Under the pieces are notes generated by a model that had not been told where the DNA came from, made no database searches, and worked only from the letters and a program-made list of their open reading frames with translations. Positions 25,798-33,666 of a stretch of 64,000 nucleotides of DNA are shown here, in pieces. Each line of letters opens with the position of its first letter. Position 1 is the first letter of the stretch. The stretch is from Streptomyces sp. RerS4 (GTDB lineage: Bacteria; Actinomycetota; Actinomycetes; Streptomycetales; Streptomycetaceae): positions 6,806,501 to 6,870,500 of the forward strand of contig NZ_CP097322.1 of NCBI RefSeq assembly GCF_023515955.1, written 5' to 3'. The position numbers and the translations under genes are program-made.

Positions 25798-26430
25798 GTG
25801 CACGACCTCACCGAAGGTGTCGCGCGTTTTCGGCGCGACGTCTTCCCCACCAAGGCGCGGCTCTTCGCCGAGCTGGCTTCGACCCACCGGCCGACGACCC
25901 TGTTCATCGGCTGCTCCGACGCCCGCGTGGTGCCGGAACTGATCACCCAGAGCGAGCCCGGCGACCTGTTCGTCATCCGCACCGCCGGCAACCTCGTCCC
26001 CGCCTACACCCCCGGACCCGACGGGGTCGCGGCCGGGATCGAGTACGCGGTCGCCGTCCTCGGCGTCGGCGAGATCGTGGTCTGCGGGCATTCCGCCTGC
26101 GGCGCCATGACCGCCCTCGCCGAGGCACACGACCTCGACGCGGTGCCCGCCGTCGCCGACTGGCTGCGCCACGCCGACGCCTCCCTGGCCCGCACCGGAA
26201 CGCCCGGCACCGCCGGCACCGCCGGCACCGCCGGCACCGCCGGCGCGGACGTGGCGGCGCTCGTACGGGAGAACGTACGCGCCCAGCTCACGAACCTCGC
26301 CACCCACCCCTCGGTGGCCCGCGCCCTCGCCGCGGGTGGCCTCACCCTGCGCGGCTGGGTCTACGACATCCCCACCGGCGCCGTCGAGCAGCTCGCCCCC
26401 ACGGACCCTACCGCCGTCCCCGTCGCCTGA
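25798..26430 (+). CDS. cynT: Beta-class carbonic anhydrase (CynT-like)
   Basis: The 210-aa enzyme has zinc ligands in GCSDARV (Cys, with the Asp-Arg dyad) and GHSACGAM (His, Cys), standard for beta carbonic anhydrase. In cyan operons it supplies or recycles bicarbonate, the co-substrate of cyanase. GTG 25798 follows GGGAGTGA, and the cyanase gene starts 41 bases after the stop. An unusual low-complexity loop (five Ala-Gly-Thr-type repeats, DNA unit GGCACCGCC) lies near residues 136-150, between the second zinc motif and the C-terminal helices. Confidence 0.92.
   Translation: MHDLTEGVARFRRDVFPTKARLFAELASTHRPTTLFIGCSDARVVPELITQSEPGDLFVIRTAGNLVPAYTPGPDGVAAGIEYAVAVLGVGEIVVCGHSACGAMTALAEAHDLDAVPAVADWLRHADASLARTGTPGTAGTAGTAGTAGADVAALVRENVRAQLTNLATHPSVARALAAGGLTLRGWVYDIPTGAVEQLAPTDPTAVPVA
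26204..26244 (+). repeat. 9-bp microsatellite inside cynT
   Basis: GGCACCGCC is repeated four times in frame and flanked by degenerate copies, encoding Gly-Thr-Ala units. Slippage would add or remove three residues without breaking the frame. Confidence 0.7.
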
Positions 26431-26471
26431 ACCCCTCCTGAACCGCCCACTCATCCAAGGAAGTTCCTCCC

Positions 26472-26942
26472 ATGGCACACGCCCAGTTCGAGTCCACCGT
26501 CCGTGAACGAATCGCCACCGCCGCTGTCGAATCCAAGATCCGCAAGAACCTCACCTGGCAGGAGATCGCCGATCACACCGACCTCTCCGTCGCCTTCGTC
26601 ACCGCCGCGATCCTCGGCCGGCATCCACTGCCCGAGCCGGCCGCCGTGGCCGTCGCCGAACTCCTCGAACTGGACCAGGACGCCGCCATGTGGCTCCAGA
26701 CGATCCCGCTGCGCGGCGGCCACTCCGGCGGGACCCCCACCGACCCGACCATCTACCGCTTCCACGAGATGCTCCACGTCTACGGGACCACCCTCAAGGC
26801 CCTGATCCACGAGCAGTTCGGGGACGGCATCATCAGCGCCATCAACTTCCGGCTCGACGTCAAGAAGGTCGCCGACCCCGACGGCGGCGAGCGGGCCGTG
26901 ATCACCCTGGACGGCAAGTACCTGCCGACCAAGCCCTTCTGA
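26472..26942 (+). CDS. cynS: Cyanase (cyanate hydratase)
   Basis: At 156 aa it has the same length as E. coli CynS. The N-terminal helical domain (residues 10-80) precedes the catalytic segment YRFHEMLHVYG (Arg and Glu) and GIISAINF (Ser), the Arg-Glu-Ser triad of the decameric enzyme. It converts cyanate and bicarbonate to ammonia and CO2 through carbamate. AAGGAAG precedes ATG 26472. It is co-transcribed with carbonic anhydrase. Confidence 0.95.
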   Translation: MAHAQFESTVRERIATAAVESKIRKNLTWQEIADHTDLSVAFVTAAILGRHPLPEPAAVAVAELLELDQDAAMWLQTIPLRGGHSGGTPTDPTIYRFHEMLHVYGTTLKALIHEQFGDGIISAINFRLDVKKVADPDGGERAVITLDGKYLPTKPF

Positions 26943-26954
26943 ACGGTACGAGGG

Positions 26955-28262
26955 TCAGGCGCGCGGCGCCAGGCAGGCCAGGGCCGCCTCCGTCAGCGCG
27001 TCGACCCCGGCGGGCAGCGCCGTACGGGCGTCGGGGGCGAAGTCCGGGGCGTGGTTGGCGGGGAGCGCGGCCAGTTTCGCCGCCGCGCCCTCCCCGGGAG
27101 CCGCCGCCCAGGCCGCCGGGCCGACCACCCCCAGCATCCAGTAGCCGAGCCTCACCCCTCGCGCCCCGTGCGTGGCGAGGCCCGCGTCGCCGAACAGCCC
27201 GAAGTCCTCGGTCGCCAGCGTCGGCGGCCACATCGTCACCCGCTCCGCGCCGAAGCGCGCCGTGTGCGCGGCCCGCACCGCGGCCGTCGTTCCCGGATCC
27301 GGGTGGGTGACGGGGGAGGCGCTCTCCCGGACGATCTCCGGCTCGCGGGGGCAGTCCGCGGCGGCGCACTCGGCCCGTACGATCCGCTCCACCGCGCCCG
27401 CCGCACGGGCGAGCGCCGCCTCGCCGGCGGCCCGTACGGTGATGCCCAACTCGGCCCGGTCCGGAACCACGTTCGCGCGGTCGCCCGCCCGGAACGCGCC
27501 CACCGTCACCGCCACCTGCTCCGACGGGGCGGCCTCGCGCGCCACCACCGTCTGGAGCCGGGTCACCACATGGGCCGCCGTCACCACCGGGTCCACCGTG
27601 AGGTGCGGCGCGCCCGCGTGCCCGCCGCGCCCGTGCACCACGACCCGGAAGGTGACGCTCCCGGCGGTCATCGGCCCGTACGCGTGGGCGATCATCCCGG
27701 CCGGCAGCGGCGCCGCGTGCTGCGCGAGCACGGTGTCCGGGCGCCCGACCCGCTCGTACAGCCGGTCGGCGAGCATCGCCCGCGCGCCTTCGAGGGTCTC
27801 CTCGGCGGGCTGCCCCACCACGACGAGCGTGCCCTCCCAGTCAGGGGCGTCCGGGCCGGCCAGCACGGAGGCGGCCCCGGCGGCCGCCGCGAGGTGCAGG
27901 TCGTGCCCGCAGGCGTGGGCCGTCGCGCCCTCGCTCGCGTAGGGCAGCCCGGTGGTCTCCCGTACCGGCAGGGCGTCCAGTTCGGCGCGCAGCATCACGG
28001 TCGGCCCCGTACCCCGGCGCAGCACCGCCGCCACACCGTGGCCGCCGATCCCGCGCGTGGTCGTGAACCCCGCGCCCTCCAGCCAGTCGGCGAACCGCCC
28101 GGCCGTGCGGCGCTCCTCGCCCGACAGTTCGGGGTGGCGGTGCAGGTCGAGGTAGAAGGCCGTCAGGGGCCGGATCAGCGCGCGCGGTCCGCTCTGCGGT
28201 CCGCGCCGGTGTCCGCTCTGCGGTCCGTCGGCGCGGGCGGTGGGGACGGTCATGGTGACCAT
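26955..28262 (-). CDS. M20-family amidohydrolase (M20D)
   Basis: The 435-aa protein has metal-site motifs ACGHDLHLAAAAG and VGQPAEETLEGARAML and the dimerisation-domain GRGGHAGAPHLTVDP, the profile of M20D aminoacylases/amidohydrolases that cleave N-acyl amino acids or similar amides. The start may be ATG 28262 or 28253; neither has a clear ribosome site. It ends 12 bases from the convergent cyanase stop. It is divergent from the RiPP precursor gene, but nothing links it to that pathway. Confidence 0.86.
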   Translation of the reverse strand: MVTMTVPTARADGPQSGHRRGPQSGPRALIRPLTAFYLDLHRHPELSGEERRTAGRFADWLEGAGFTTTRGIGGHGVAAVLRRGTGPTVMLRAELDALPVRETTGLPYASEGATAHACGHDLHLAAAAGAASVLAGPDAPDWEGTLVVVGQPAEETLEGARAMLADRLYERVGRPDTVLAQHAAPLPAGMIAHAYGPMTAGSVTFRVVVHGRGGHAGAPHLTVDPVVTAAHVVTRLQTVVAREAAPSEQVAVTVGAFRAGDRANVVPDRAELGITVRAAGEAALARAAGAVERIVRAECAAADCPREPEIVRESASPVTHPDPGTTAAVRAAHTARFGAERVTMWPPTLATEDFGLFGDAGLATHGARGVRLGYWMLGVVGPAAWAAAPGEGAAAKLAALPANHAPDFAPDARTALPAGVDALTEAALACLAPRA

Positions 28263-28309
28263 GATCGGACACCGGCCGGGGCGGGGGACGTCAGGGCGCT
28301 GACACTTTC

Positions 28310-28337
28310 TGTCAGTGGGGTGTCAGGAGCGTGTCAG
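28310..28337 (+). promoter_or_regulatory. SARP-type direct repeats upstream of the RiPP precursor
   Basis: TGTCAG occurs at 28310, 28321 and 28332, exactly 11 bp apart (one helical turn). Streptomyces antibiotic regulatory proteins bind hexamer or heptamer direct repeats with this periodicity near the -35 region. The precursor gene starts 128 bases downstream, and the cluster encodes a SARP. I cannot identify a convincing -10; TGAGCT at 28350 is the best candidate. Confidence 0.5.
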
Positions 28338-28465
28338 CGGGAGAGCGGGTGAGCTGACGCCGGGGTCGGTTCTCCTTGAGGGGCACCGTCCGGGAACGGC
28401 CGTCCCTCGTGGTCGCGCATCCCGTGGTCGCACACCCAGTGACCGCCCCACAGAAGGAGTCCATC

Positions 28466-28639
28466 ATGGAGAAGTCCCCGCTCGCCTCGCTCGCCGACGA
28501 GATCCTGGAGCTGGAGTCGGAGACCTTCGAGATCTCGGACTACTCGGACGCCAGCGAGGTCGTGCTCGCCGGTTCCACGAGCTGCAGCTCCACCTCGACC
28601 TGCTCCTCGACCACCAGCACCACCTCCTGCAGCGCCTGA
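28466..28639 (+). CDS. RiPP precursor peptide (thiopeptide/azole-type, Ser/Thr/Cys core)
   Basis: The 57-aa peptide starts at ATG 28466, six bases after AGAAGGAG. A longer in-frame start at 28376 lacks a ribosome site and adds an unlike sequence. The leader (about 1-36) is acidic and helical (LADEILELESETFEI, then DYSDASEVVLAG). The 21-residue core is 10 Ser, 7 Thr, 3 Cys and a final Ala, with no hydrophobic or charged residue. Leader and core resemble precursors grouped as thiazolylpeptide-type bacteriocins. Cys would become thiazol(in)es and Ser/Thr oxazol(in)es or dehydroamino acids. It faces the biosynthetic operon tail to tail. Confidence 0.85.
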   Translation: MEKSPLASLADEILELESETFEISDYSDASEVVLAGSTSCSSTSTCSSTTSTTSCSA

Positions 28640-28656
28640 CCCCAGCGCGGCACCGC

Positions 28657-28696
28657 GATGCCCCGGTCCCCCTCGTACGAGGGGGACCGGGGCATC
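28657..28696. terminator. 20-bp perfect palindrome between precursor and operon
   Basis: The two 20-base arms (28657-28676 and 28677-28696) are perfectly complementary, with no spacer, giving about 18 paired bases and a 4-nt loop. It lies 18 bases after the precursor stop and 42 bases after the convergent YcaO stop, so it can terminate both transcripts or stabilise the short precursor mRNA. Confidence 0.75.
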
Positions 28697-28738
28697 CGGT
28701 ACGTCGGGGGTCGGGTTCCCCCGCACGGCTCCCGTGGA

Positions 28739-30691
28739 TCACGGGAACGGGTGCGGCACCATCCTGATCTCCGCGTCCGTCAGCGGCGCCGGCCGAAGTC
28801 CCGCCCGATGGGCGGCCGTTCGCAGCCGCGGCAGGTACGGGGCCCGCTGCCGCGACCAGCCGAAGTCGATCGGCAACAGTCCCGGCACGACCGCGCACAC
28901 CGTCCGCAGCCCGATCCGCGCCTGCTCCGGCGTCGTCTGGTCCACGACGATCACGTCGTGCCCGGCGCCGGTCAACTCGGCGACGCAGAGCAGCAGATCA
29001 TCGCGCAGGTCGCCCGTCCTCGGCCGTCGCTCCGTCTCCCAGGACCGGTACAGCTCCGCCATCGGGCGCACGGCCACCGGGTCGCGGTAGGAGGCCGCGT
29101 GCGGGGCCATGGCCGGCAGCCCGTACAGCTGGGCGTGGTCCTTCAGGTGCGACACCCGCGAGAAGTCCCGGGCCATCGCGTCCAGTTCGTCCTGCCGCTC
29201 CGCGACCTGACGGGGCAGGTGCGGGATGTAGGTGAGCACCTCCGACAGCGCGGCCTCCACCGCCGCCGCCGGATCGAGCGCCGCGCCCGCGCCGAAGGAG
29301 TACAACCCCGGTCCGCCGTCGCGCCGTACGGCGAGCCCGGTGACCACCGGGACCGCCAGGTCGACGCGGTTGTCGAAGGCGTGCACGTCGTAGCCCTGGA
29401 GGGCGGCCCGGTCGGCCATCATCCGCACCGCCGGACCCGGTACGGAGTCCAGGTCGATCTCCGTCAACCGCTGGTTCCCGTACCAGGCGAGCAGGAACGC
29501 GTCCCGTTCGATCAGTTCGAGCAGCGCGCCGAGCAGGGCCTCCTCCGGGCAACTGCCGATGGCGCACCCGTTGGAGCACTCGAAGACGAAGTTGTCCGCC
29601 TCCAAGCCCGCGCTGTAGTAGGCGAGACGGGCCGGCACCAGCACCGGACGGTCGTCGCGCAGCGAATGACCGTACACCCAGGGGATCGGCCGCTCGGGAT
29701 CGAACGGCGACACCATCGGATCGTCGCGGTAGGTGTCGGGGTGGTAGAAGCCGCACTCCGCCGGATCCAACGCCCGCTCGCCCAACTCGGCGTAGGAGGC
29801 GGTCAGTACGGAGGTGCCGGTGCGGCGGTGGGTGCCCGCGTAGCGTTCCAGCCCCTCCAGGAAGGCCAGGTCCCGGCTGCCCGAGAAGCTGTTGGCCTGC
29901 CCGCTCCAGGTCACGTCGGTCAGCCCCGCGTATCCGCGCATGAAGACGCTGCCGGCGACCGGGGCGGTGGTCGGCGAGGTCACGTTGATCCACGTGCCGC
30001 CGCCGAGCACCCCCGTCACCGGATTGGCCAGCGCCGCCGTCGGCATCGGGTACGAGGACGCCGCGCGCAGCCGCTGCGCCGCCGGGTCCGGCTTGGGCCG
30101 CGAGACCGGGACGAAGGGGCGGGGGCCGTCCACACCGCCCGGCCCGCAGTCCGGGCACAGCGGGTCGGCGGCCAGCGGGTACGTCCGCGTCAGGAGCGTC
30201 TCCAGGTCCAGCCGGGTCACCTGGGGCAGCGCCCGGTCCGCCGCCGCCGGACCGGGGGCCGCCACCGCGCCGGAGAACACGGCGGCGTGCAGCGCCGCCA
30301 CGGCGTCCCGCGCGTACGGGGAGAGCCGCGGCCACTCCGCGCCGGCGGGCGTGGGCACCCGTATGCCGGTCTCCAGCGCGTCGCGTTCGCTGCGGCTGCG
30401 CAGCCGCTGCCACCGCATGGCCAGGCACTGCCCGCAGGCGGGGGTGGTGCAGTCGCCACCCCAAGGACCCAACAGGACGGCCTGGGCGCTGAGATGGACG
30501 GTCGCGGTCGGGCGGACGGCGGCGAACGGGTCGGCGGAGCGCGGCCCGAGGGCGTCGTGCACGCCGACCGTCACCACCTGGGGCGCCGGCCGTGACGCCG
30601 TCCCCGCGAAGGCCCGTTCCAGCGCCCGCCGCGCGCTCTCCATCGCGGTGCCGTCGGGCGCGGGGGCCCGTACCGCGTGCGTGGTGGTCAT
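28739..30691 (-). CDS. YcaO cyclodehydratase-family protein 1 with zinc-ribbon N-terminus
   Basis: The 650-aa protein has about 200 N-terminal residues with two CxxC pairs (ACGQC and LCPDC), like the zinc-binding part of TOMM E1-type partners. The YcaO domain shows ATP-binding elements LEGLERYAG and ECSNGCAIG followed by ELIERDAFLLAWYG. It ends in PHPFP, the Pro-rich C-terminus of azoline-forming YcaO enzymes. YcaO proteins use ATP to cyclise Cys/Ser/Thr onto the preceding amide with a leader-binding partner, here probably the RRE/E1-like protein. ATG 30691 overlaps the permease stop as ATGA. Confidence 0.9.
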   Translation of the reverse strand: MTTTHAVRAPAPDGTAMESARRALERAFAGTASRPAPQVVTVGVHDALGPRSADPFAAVRPTATVHLSAQAVLLGPWGGDCTTPACGQCLAMRWQRLRSRSERDALETGIRVPTPAGAEWPRLSPYARDAVAALHAAVFSGAVAAPGPAAADRALPQVTRLDLETLLTRTYPLAADPLCPDCGPGGVDGPRPFVPVSRPKPDPAAQRLRAASSYPMPTAALANPVTGVLGGGTWINVTSPTTAPVAGSVFMRGYAGLTDVTWSGQANSFSGSRDLAFLEGLERYAGTHRRTGTSVLTASYAELGERALDPAECGFYHPDTYRDDPMVSPFDPERPIPWVYGHSLRDDRPVLVPARLAYYSAGLEADNFVFECSNGCAIGSCPEEALLGALLELIERDAFLLAWYGNQRLTEIDLDSVPGPAVRMMADRAALQGYDVHAFDNRVDLAVPVVTGLAVRRDGGPGLYSFGAGAALDPAAAVEAALSEVLTYIPHLPRQVAERQDELDAMARDFSRVSHLKDHAQLYGLPAMAPHAASYRDPVAVRPMAELYRSWETERRPRTGDLRDDLLLCVAELTGAGHDVIVVDQTTPEQARIGLRTVCAVVPGLLPIDFGWSRQRAPYLPRLRTAAHRAGLRPAPLTDAEIRMVPHPFP

Positions 30692-31443
30692 GACTGGTTG
30701 CTCCAGCGGAAGGTCTTCAACCCGATCCCGCCGAAGAGCAGGGCGAACCCGGCGAGGGCGGCGCAGCCGATCCCGATGCCGGCGAGCGACCCCGTACCGG
30801 TGAGCGCGCCGCTCGCCGCGTCGTTCAGGTAGCGCAGCGGCAGCACCCGCGACACCGACTGCAGCCACGACGGCATCAGGTCGAGCGGGAGGAAGGAGCC
30901 CGACAGGAACGCCATGGGCACCATCATGCAGTTCGCGATCGCCGCGACGGCCTCGGGCGTGTTCGCGTACGTCCCGACGATGACCCCGATGGCCATGAAG
31001 GCCGTGACGCCCAACACCAGCGCGGGCAGCACCAACGGCCAGCGCCCGTCGAGCTCCAGGCCGAAACCGGGCAGCATGGCGACGGCGACGAACACGGCGG
31101 CCTGCACCACGCCGACGACCAGCGACAGCACGTAACGCGAGGCCAACACGGTCGTCAGCGGGGTGGGGGAGAGCCGGATCAGCCGCAGCAGGTCGTCGCG
31201 CCGCCACTGCATCAGCGTGAACGCGATCCCGAACACGGCGGCGTTGGCGACGCCCCAGGACATCACGCCGGGCGCGATGTACGAGATGTACGGGCGCCCG
31301 CTCTCCTCCACGTCCTGACCGCTGAAGATCAGGCCGAAGACGATCAGGAAGAGGAGGGGGAAGGCGAAGGTGAAGAAGAGGGTGGCCTTGTCCCGGACCT
31401 GGGCCCGGTAGCCGGCCTTGGTCAGTGCCGTGTACGCGCTCAT
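30688..31443 (-). CDS. ABC-2 type transporter permease
   Basis: This 251-aa protein has six membrane helices and the ABC-2 family features FTFAFPLLFLIVFGLIF near the start and AFLSGSFLPLDLMPSWLQ near residue 185. Its start overlaps the ATPase stop by four bases. With that ATPase it should export the mature peptide, or its modified precursor, and may give self-resistance. Confidence 0.9.
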   Translation of the reverse strand: MSAYTALTKAGYRAQVRDKATLFFTFAFPLLFLIVFGLIFSGQDVEESGRPYISYIAPGVMSWGVANAAVFGIAFTLMQWRRDDLLRLIRLSPTPLTTVLASRYVLSLVVGVVQAAVFVAVAMLPGFGLELDGRWPLVLPALVLGVTAFMAIGVIVGTYANTPEAVAAIANCMMVPMAFLSGSFLPLDLMPSWLQSVSRVLPLRYLNDAASGALTGTGSLAGIGIGCAALAGFALLFGGIGLKTFRWSNQS

Positions 31444-32432
31444 GCCCGGAACTCCGTGGTCGGTGCGGTGGTGTCGGTGCCGGTGGGGGTGTCGGTTCCG
31501 GCGGGGGCGGGGTGCCCGGTCAGCTCCAGGTAGACGTCCTCCAGGGTGGCCGTGCGGGTCATCACCCCGTCGAGCCCGACGAGGGCGTCGACGGCCTGGA
31601 GCACCCGGCCGGGGGCCGAGGTCTCCAGGACGAGCGAGCCGCCCTGCTCGCTGACCCGGTCCACGCCGTCGAGGGAGGCCGCCCGGTCCGGGGCGATCCG
31701 CCCGGCCGGCACCAGCAGCCGGGACGGGGCCCCTGCGGCGGCGACGAGCCGGTGCGGGGAGTCCAGGGCGGCGATCCGGCCGCCGACGAGGATGGCCACC
31801 CGGTCGCACAGGGCCTCGGCCTCGTCCAGGTGGTGGGTGGTGTACACGATGGTGCGGCCCTCGCCCTTGAGGGTGCGCAGGACGTCCCACAGGTCGCGGC
31901 GGGCCTGCGGGTCGAGGGCGGCGGTCGGCTCGTCGAGGAAGATCAGCTCGGGGTCGTGGACCAACGCCGAGGCGATGGCGAGCCGTTGACGCTGACCGCC
32001 CGAGAGGTTCTCGACCAGGACGTCGCGCCGGTCGGTGAGCCCGACCGTCTCCAACGTCCGGTCCGCCGCGGCCGCGTCCTTGCGGTACAGGCCGGCGACG
32101 GTGGCCAGGTGCTCGCGCGCGGTCTGCCGGACGAAGAACGCCGAGGCCTGCGTCTGGACGCCCATGCGCGGCAGCAGGGCGGTGTTGCGGGGCCAGGGGC
32201 TGTGGCCGAGCACGCGGACGGTGCCGGAGTCCGCCTGGCGCAGTCCCTCGACGATCTCGACGAGGGTGGTCTTGCCCGCGCCGTTGGGGCCGAGCAGCCC
32301 GAAGAACTCGCCCCGACGCACGTCGAGGGAGATCCCGTCCACGGCCTGCCGGTCGCCGTAACGCTTGCGGACCTCCTGGACGGACACGGCGAGGTCCGGG
32401 GAGTCGGGCGGAGGAGTGCGGTCAGTGGTCAT
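31440..32432 (-). CDS. ABC transporter ATP-binding subunit
   Basis: The 330-aa ATPase has Walker A GPNGAGKTT, Q-loop VQTQASAFF, signature LSGGQRQRLAIA, Walker B LIFLDEPTAALDP, and the switch His in TTHHLDEAE. The C-terminal 90 residues are the extension of DrrA/CcmA-type drug exporters. It pairs with the following permease to form an ABC-2 exporter. Confidence 0.92.
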   Translation of the reverse strand: MTTDRTPPPDSPDLAVSVQEVRKRYGDRQAVDGISLDVRRGEFFGLLGPNGAGKTTLVEIVEGLRQADSGTVRVLGHSPWPRNTALLPRMGVQTQASAFFVRQTAREHLATVAGLYRKDAAAADRTLETVGLTDRRDVLVENLSGGQRQRLAIASALVHDPELIFLDEPTAALDPQARRDLWDVLRTLKGEGRTIVYTTHHLDEAEALCDRVAILVGGRIAALDSPHRLVAAAGAPSRLLVPAGRIAPDRAASLDGVDRVSEQGGSLVLETSAPGRVLQAVDALVGLDGVMTRTATLEDVYLELTGHPAPAGTDTPTGTDTTAPTTEFRA

Positions 32433-32565
32433 GGGCGGTGCGGTTCCCTCGGGTCGGAGATGGTGTGGGGGGATGGATGGTTCTCGGGGGGACAGGGCCG
32501 ATGTAGCGGACGTAGTGGATGTGGCGGACGTACGGGCAGTGGGTCGACAGGGGGCGGAGGGCTGC

Positions 32566-33666
32566 TCACGCGGTCACCGCCACGACGACGCCGGTCACCA
32601 GGCCCGCCACCAGGAGCAGGACCAGCACGGCCGAGCCGACCCCGTAGAGCGCGTACAGCCGGCGGGCGCGCGGCGGGTACGCCTCGGCCGCCGCCCGGTC
32701 GCGCAGCCGCAGCCGCAGGTACGCCGAGCTGGCGGGAGCCAGCCGGGTCACGCGCAGGGCGTGCCCGAGCAGCGTGTAGCCGTCCAGCGGCGGCAGCGGG
32801 ACCAGGTTCACCAGCGCCTGCGCGCTGCCGAGCAGCAGCAACGCGCCCAGCACCCGGCCGGTGGCGTCGCCCGGGGGCAAAGCGGCCCACCAGGCGAGGA
32901 AGGGCAGCAGGAACAGGAGGTTGGCGAAGGCGCCCGCGCCGGCGACGACCAGCTGTTGGCGACGCCGGGGCAGGTAGCGGTAGTTCTCCACGGTGCAGTA
33001 CATGATGGCGACGGGCAGCCGCCACCGCAGGCCGATCTCCCCGACCGTGCCCCCGACATGGCGGGCTGCGATCCCGTGCCCGAACTCGTGCAGCGCCGTA
33101 CTCAGCCACAGCAGCGAGGCCACGGCCAGCAGCGGCACCGGCCGCGCCAGCAACCAGCCGACGTCCGAGAGGAGTTGCCCGACCGACGCCGCCAACACCG
33201 CCTCCATGCCCAGGCATACGAGGAGCAGCGCGCCCACCACCGCCGGCCGCAGGGCCGGCCGCAGCAGGCGGTGCAGCCGCGCCGTGGTGGCGTCGGCGTC
33301 CGCGACCAGCCGCAGGGTGCCGCGCAGCAGGGTCCCGGTGCGCGTCGGCCCCGGGCCCGCCGCCGGCTGCGGGAGCGGACCGCCGACGAGCAGCCGCCGG
33401 GCGGCGAGCAGCCCGAGCAGTTGGTGCCAGTTCCCCTCGCCCAGCCGCCGCCCGAAGGCGCGCCCGTACGCCTCGCCGATCTCGGCGAGGCTGCGGGAGC
33501 CGTCGAGGCGCGACAGGAGGAAGAACTCCTTCGGCCCGACCTCGAAGGAGGCACCGGACACCGGGTCCTTGACCAGGTGGACCACGGCGGGGCCGTTCAG
33601 CAGCGGCGGCGACAGCAGGACGCCGGGCCGCAGCGCGGGCCGGTGCGCCGGCATGCCGGTGCTCAC
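32566..33666 (-). CDS. RRE-like domain fused to M50 (site-2-protease-type) membrane peptidase
   Basis: Residues about 10-95 look like a PqqD-type winged helix/RiPP recognition element (PVSGASFEVGPKEFFLLSRL, then SLAEIGEAYGRAFGRRL). The rest is a membrane zinc protease: ALHEFGHGIAA (HExxH) in one helix and NLVPLPPLDGY, the second S2P metal motif, about 120 residues later, with about six helices. GTG 33666 overlaps the previous stop as GTGA; ATG 33654 is the alternative. It is a strong candidate for leader removal in the membrane before export. A 133-bp gap with imperfect CGGACGTA repeats separates it from the ABC genes. Confidence 0.83.
   Translation of the reverse strand: MSTGMPAHRPALRPGVLLSPPLLNGPAVVHLVKDPVSGASFEVGPKEFFLLSRLDGSRSLAEIGEAYGRAFGRRLGEGNWHQLLGLLAARRLLVGGPLPQPAAGPGPTRTGTLLRGTLRLVADADATTARLHRLLRPALRPAVVGALLLVCLGMEAVLAASVGQLLSDVGWLLARPVPLLAVASLLWLSTALHEFGHGIAARHVGGTVGEIGLRWRLPVAIMYCTVENYRYLPRRRQQLVVAGAGAFANLLFLLPFLAWWAALPPGDATGRVLGALLLLGSAQALVNLVPLPPLDGYTLLGHALRVTRLAPASSAYLRLRLRDRAAAEAYPPRARRLYALYGVGSAVLVLLLVAGLVTGVVVAVTA

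Noticed and set aside
24764..26942. Carbonic anhydrase as part of a CO2-fixation system
   Set aside because: Adjacent cyanase and a CynR-like regulator explain it better.
28376..28465. Longer start for the RiPP precursor
   Set aside because: No ribosome site, unlike sequence, and AGAAGGAG is well placed for ATG 28466.
32433..32565. Small gene in the gap before the ABC ATPase
   Set aside because: Only imperfect CGGACGTA-type repeats and no frame with coding bias.
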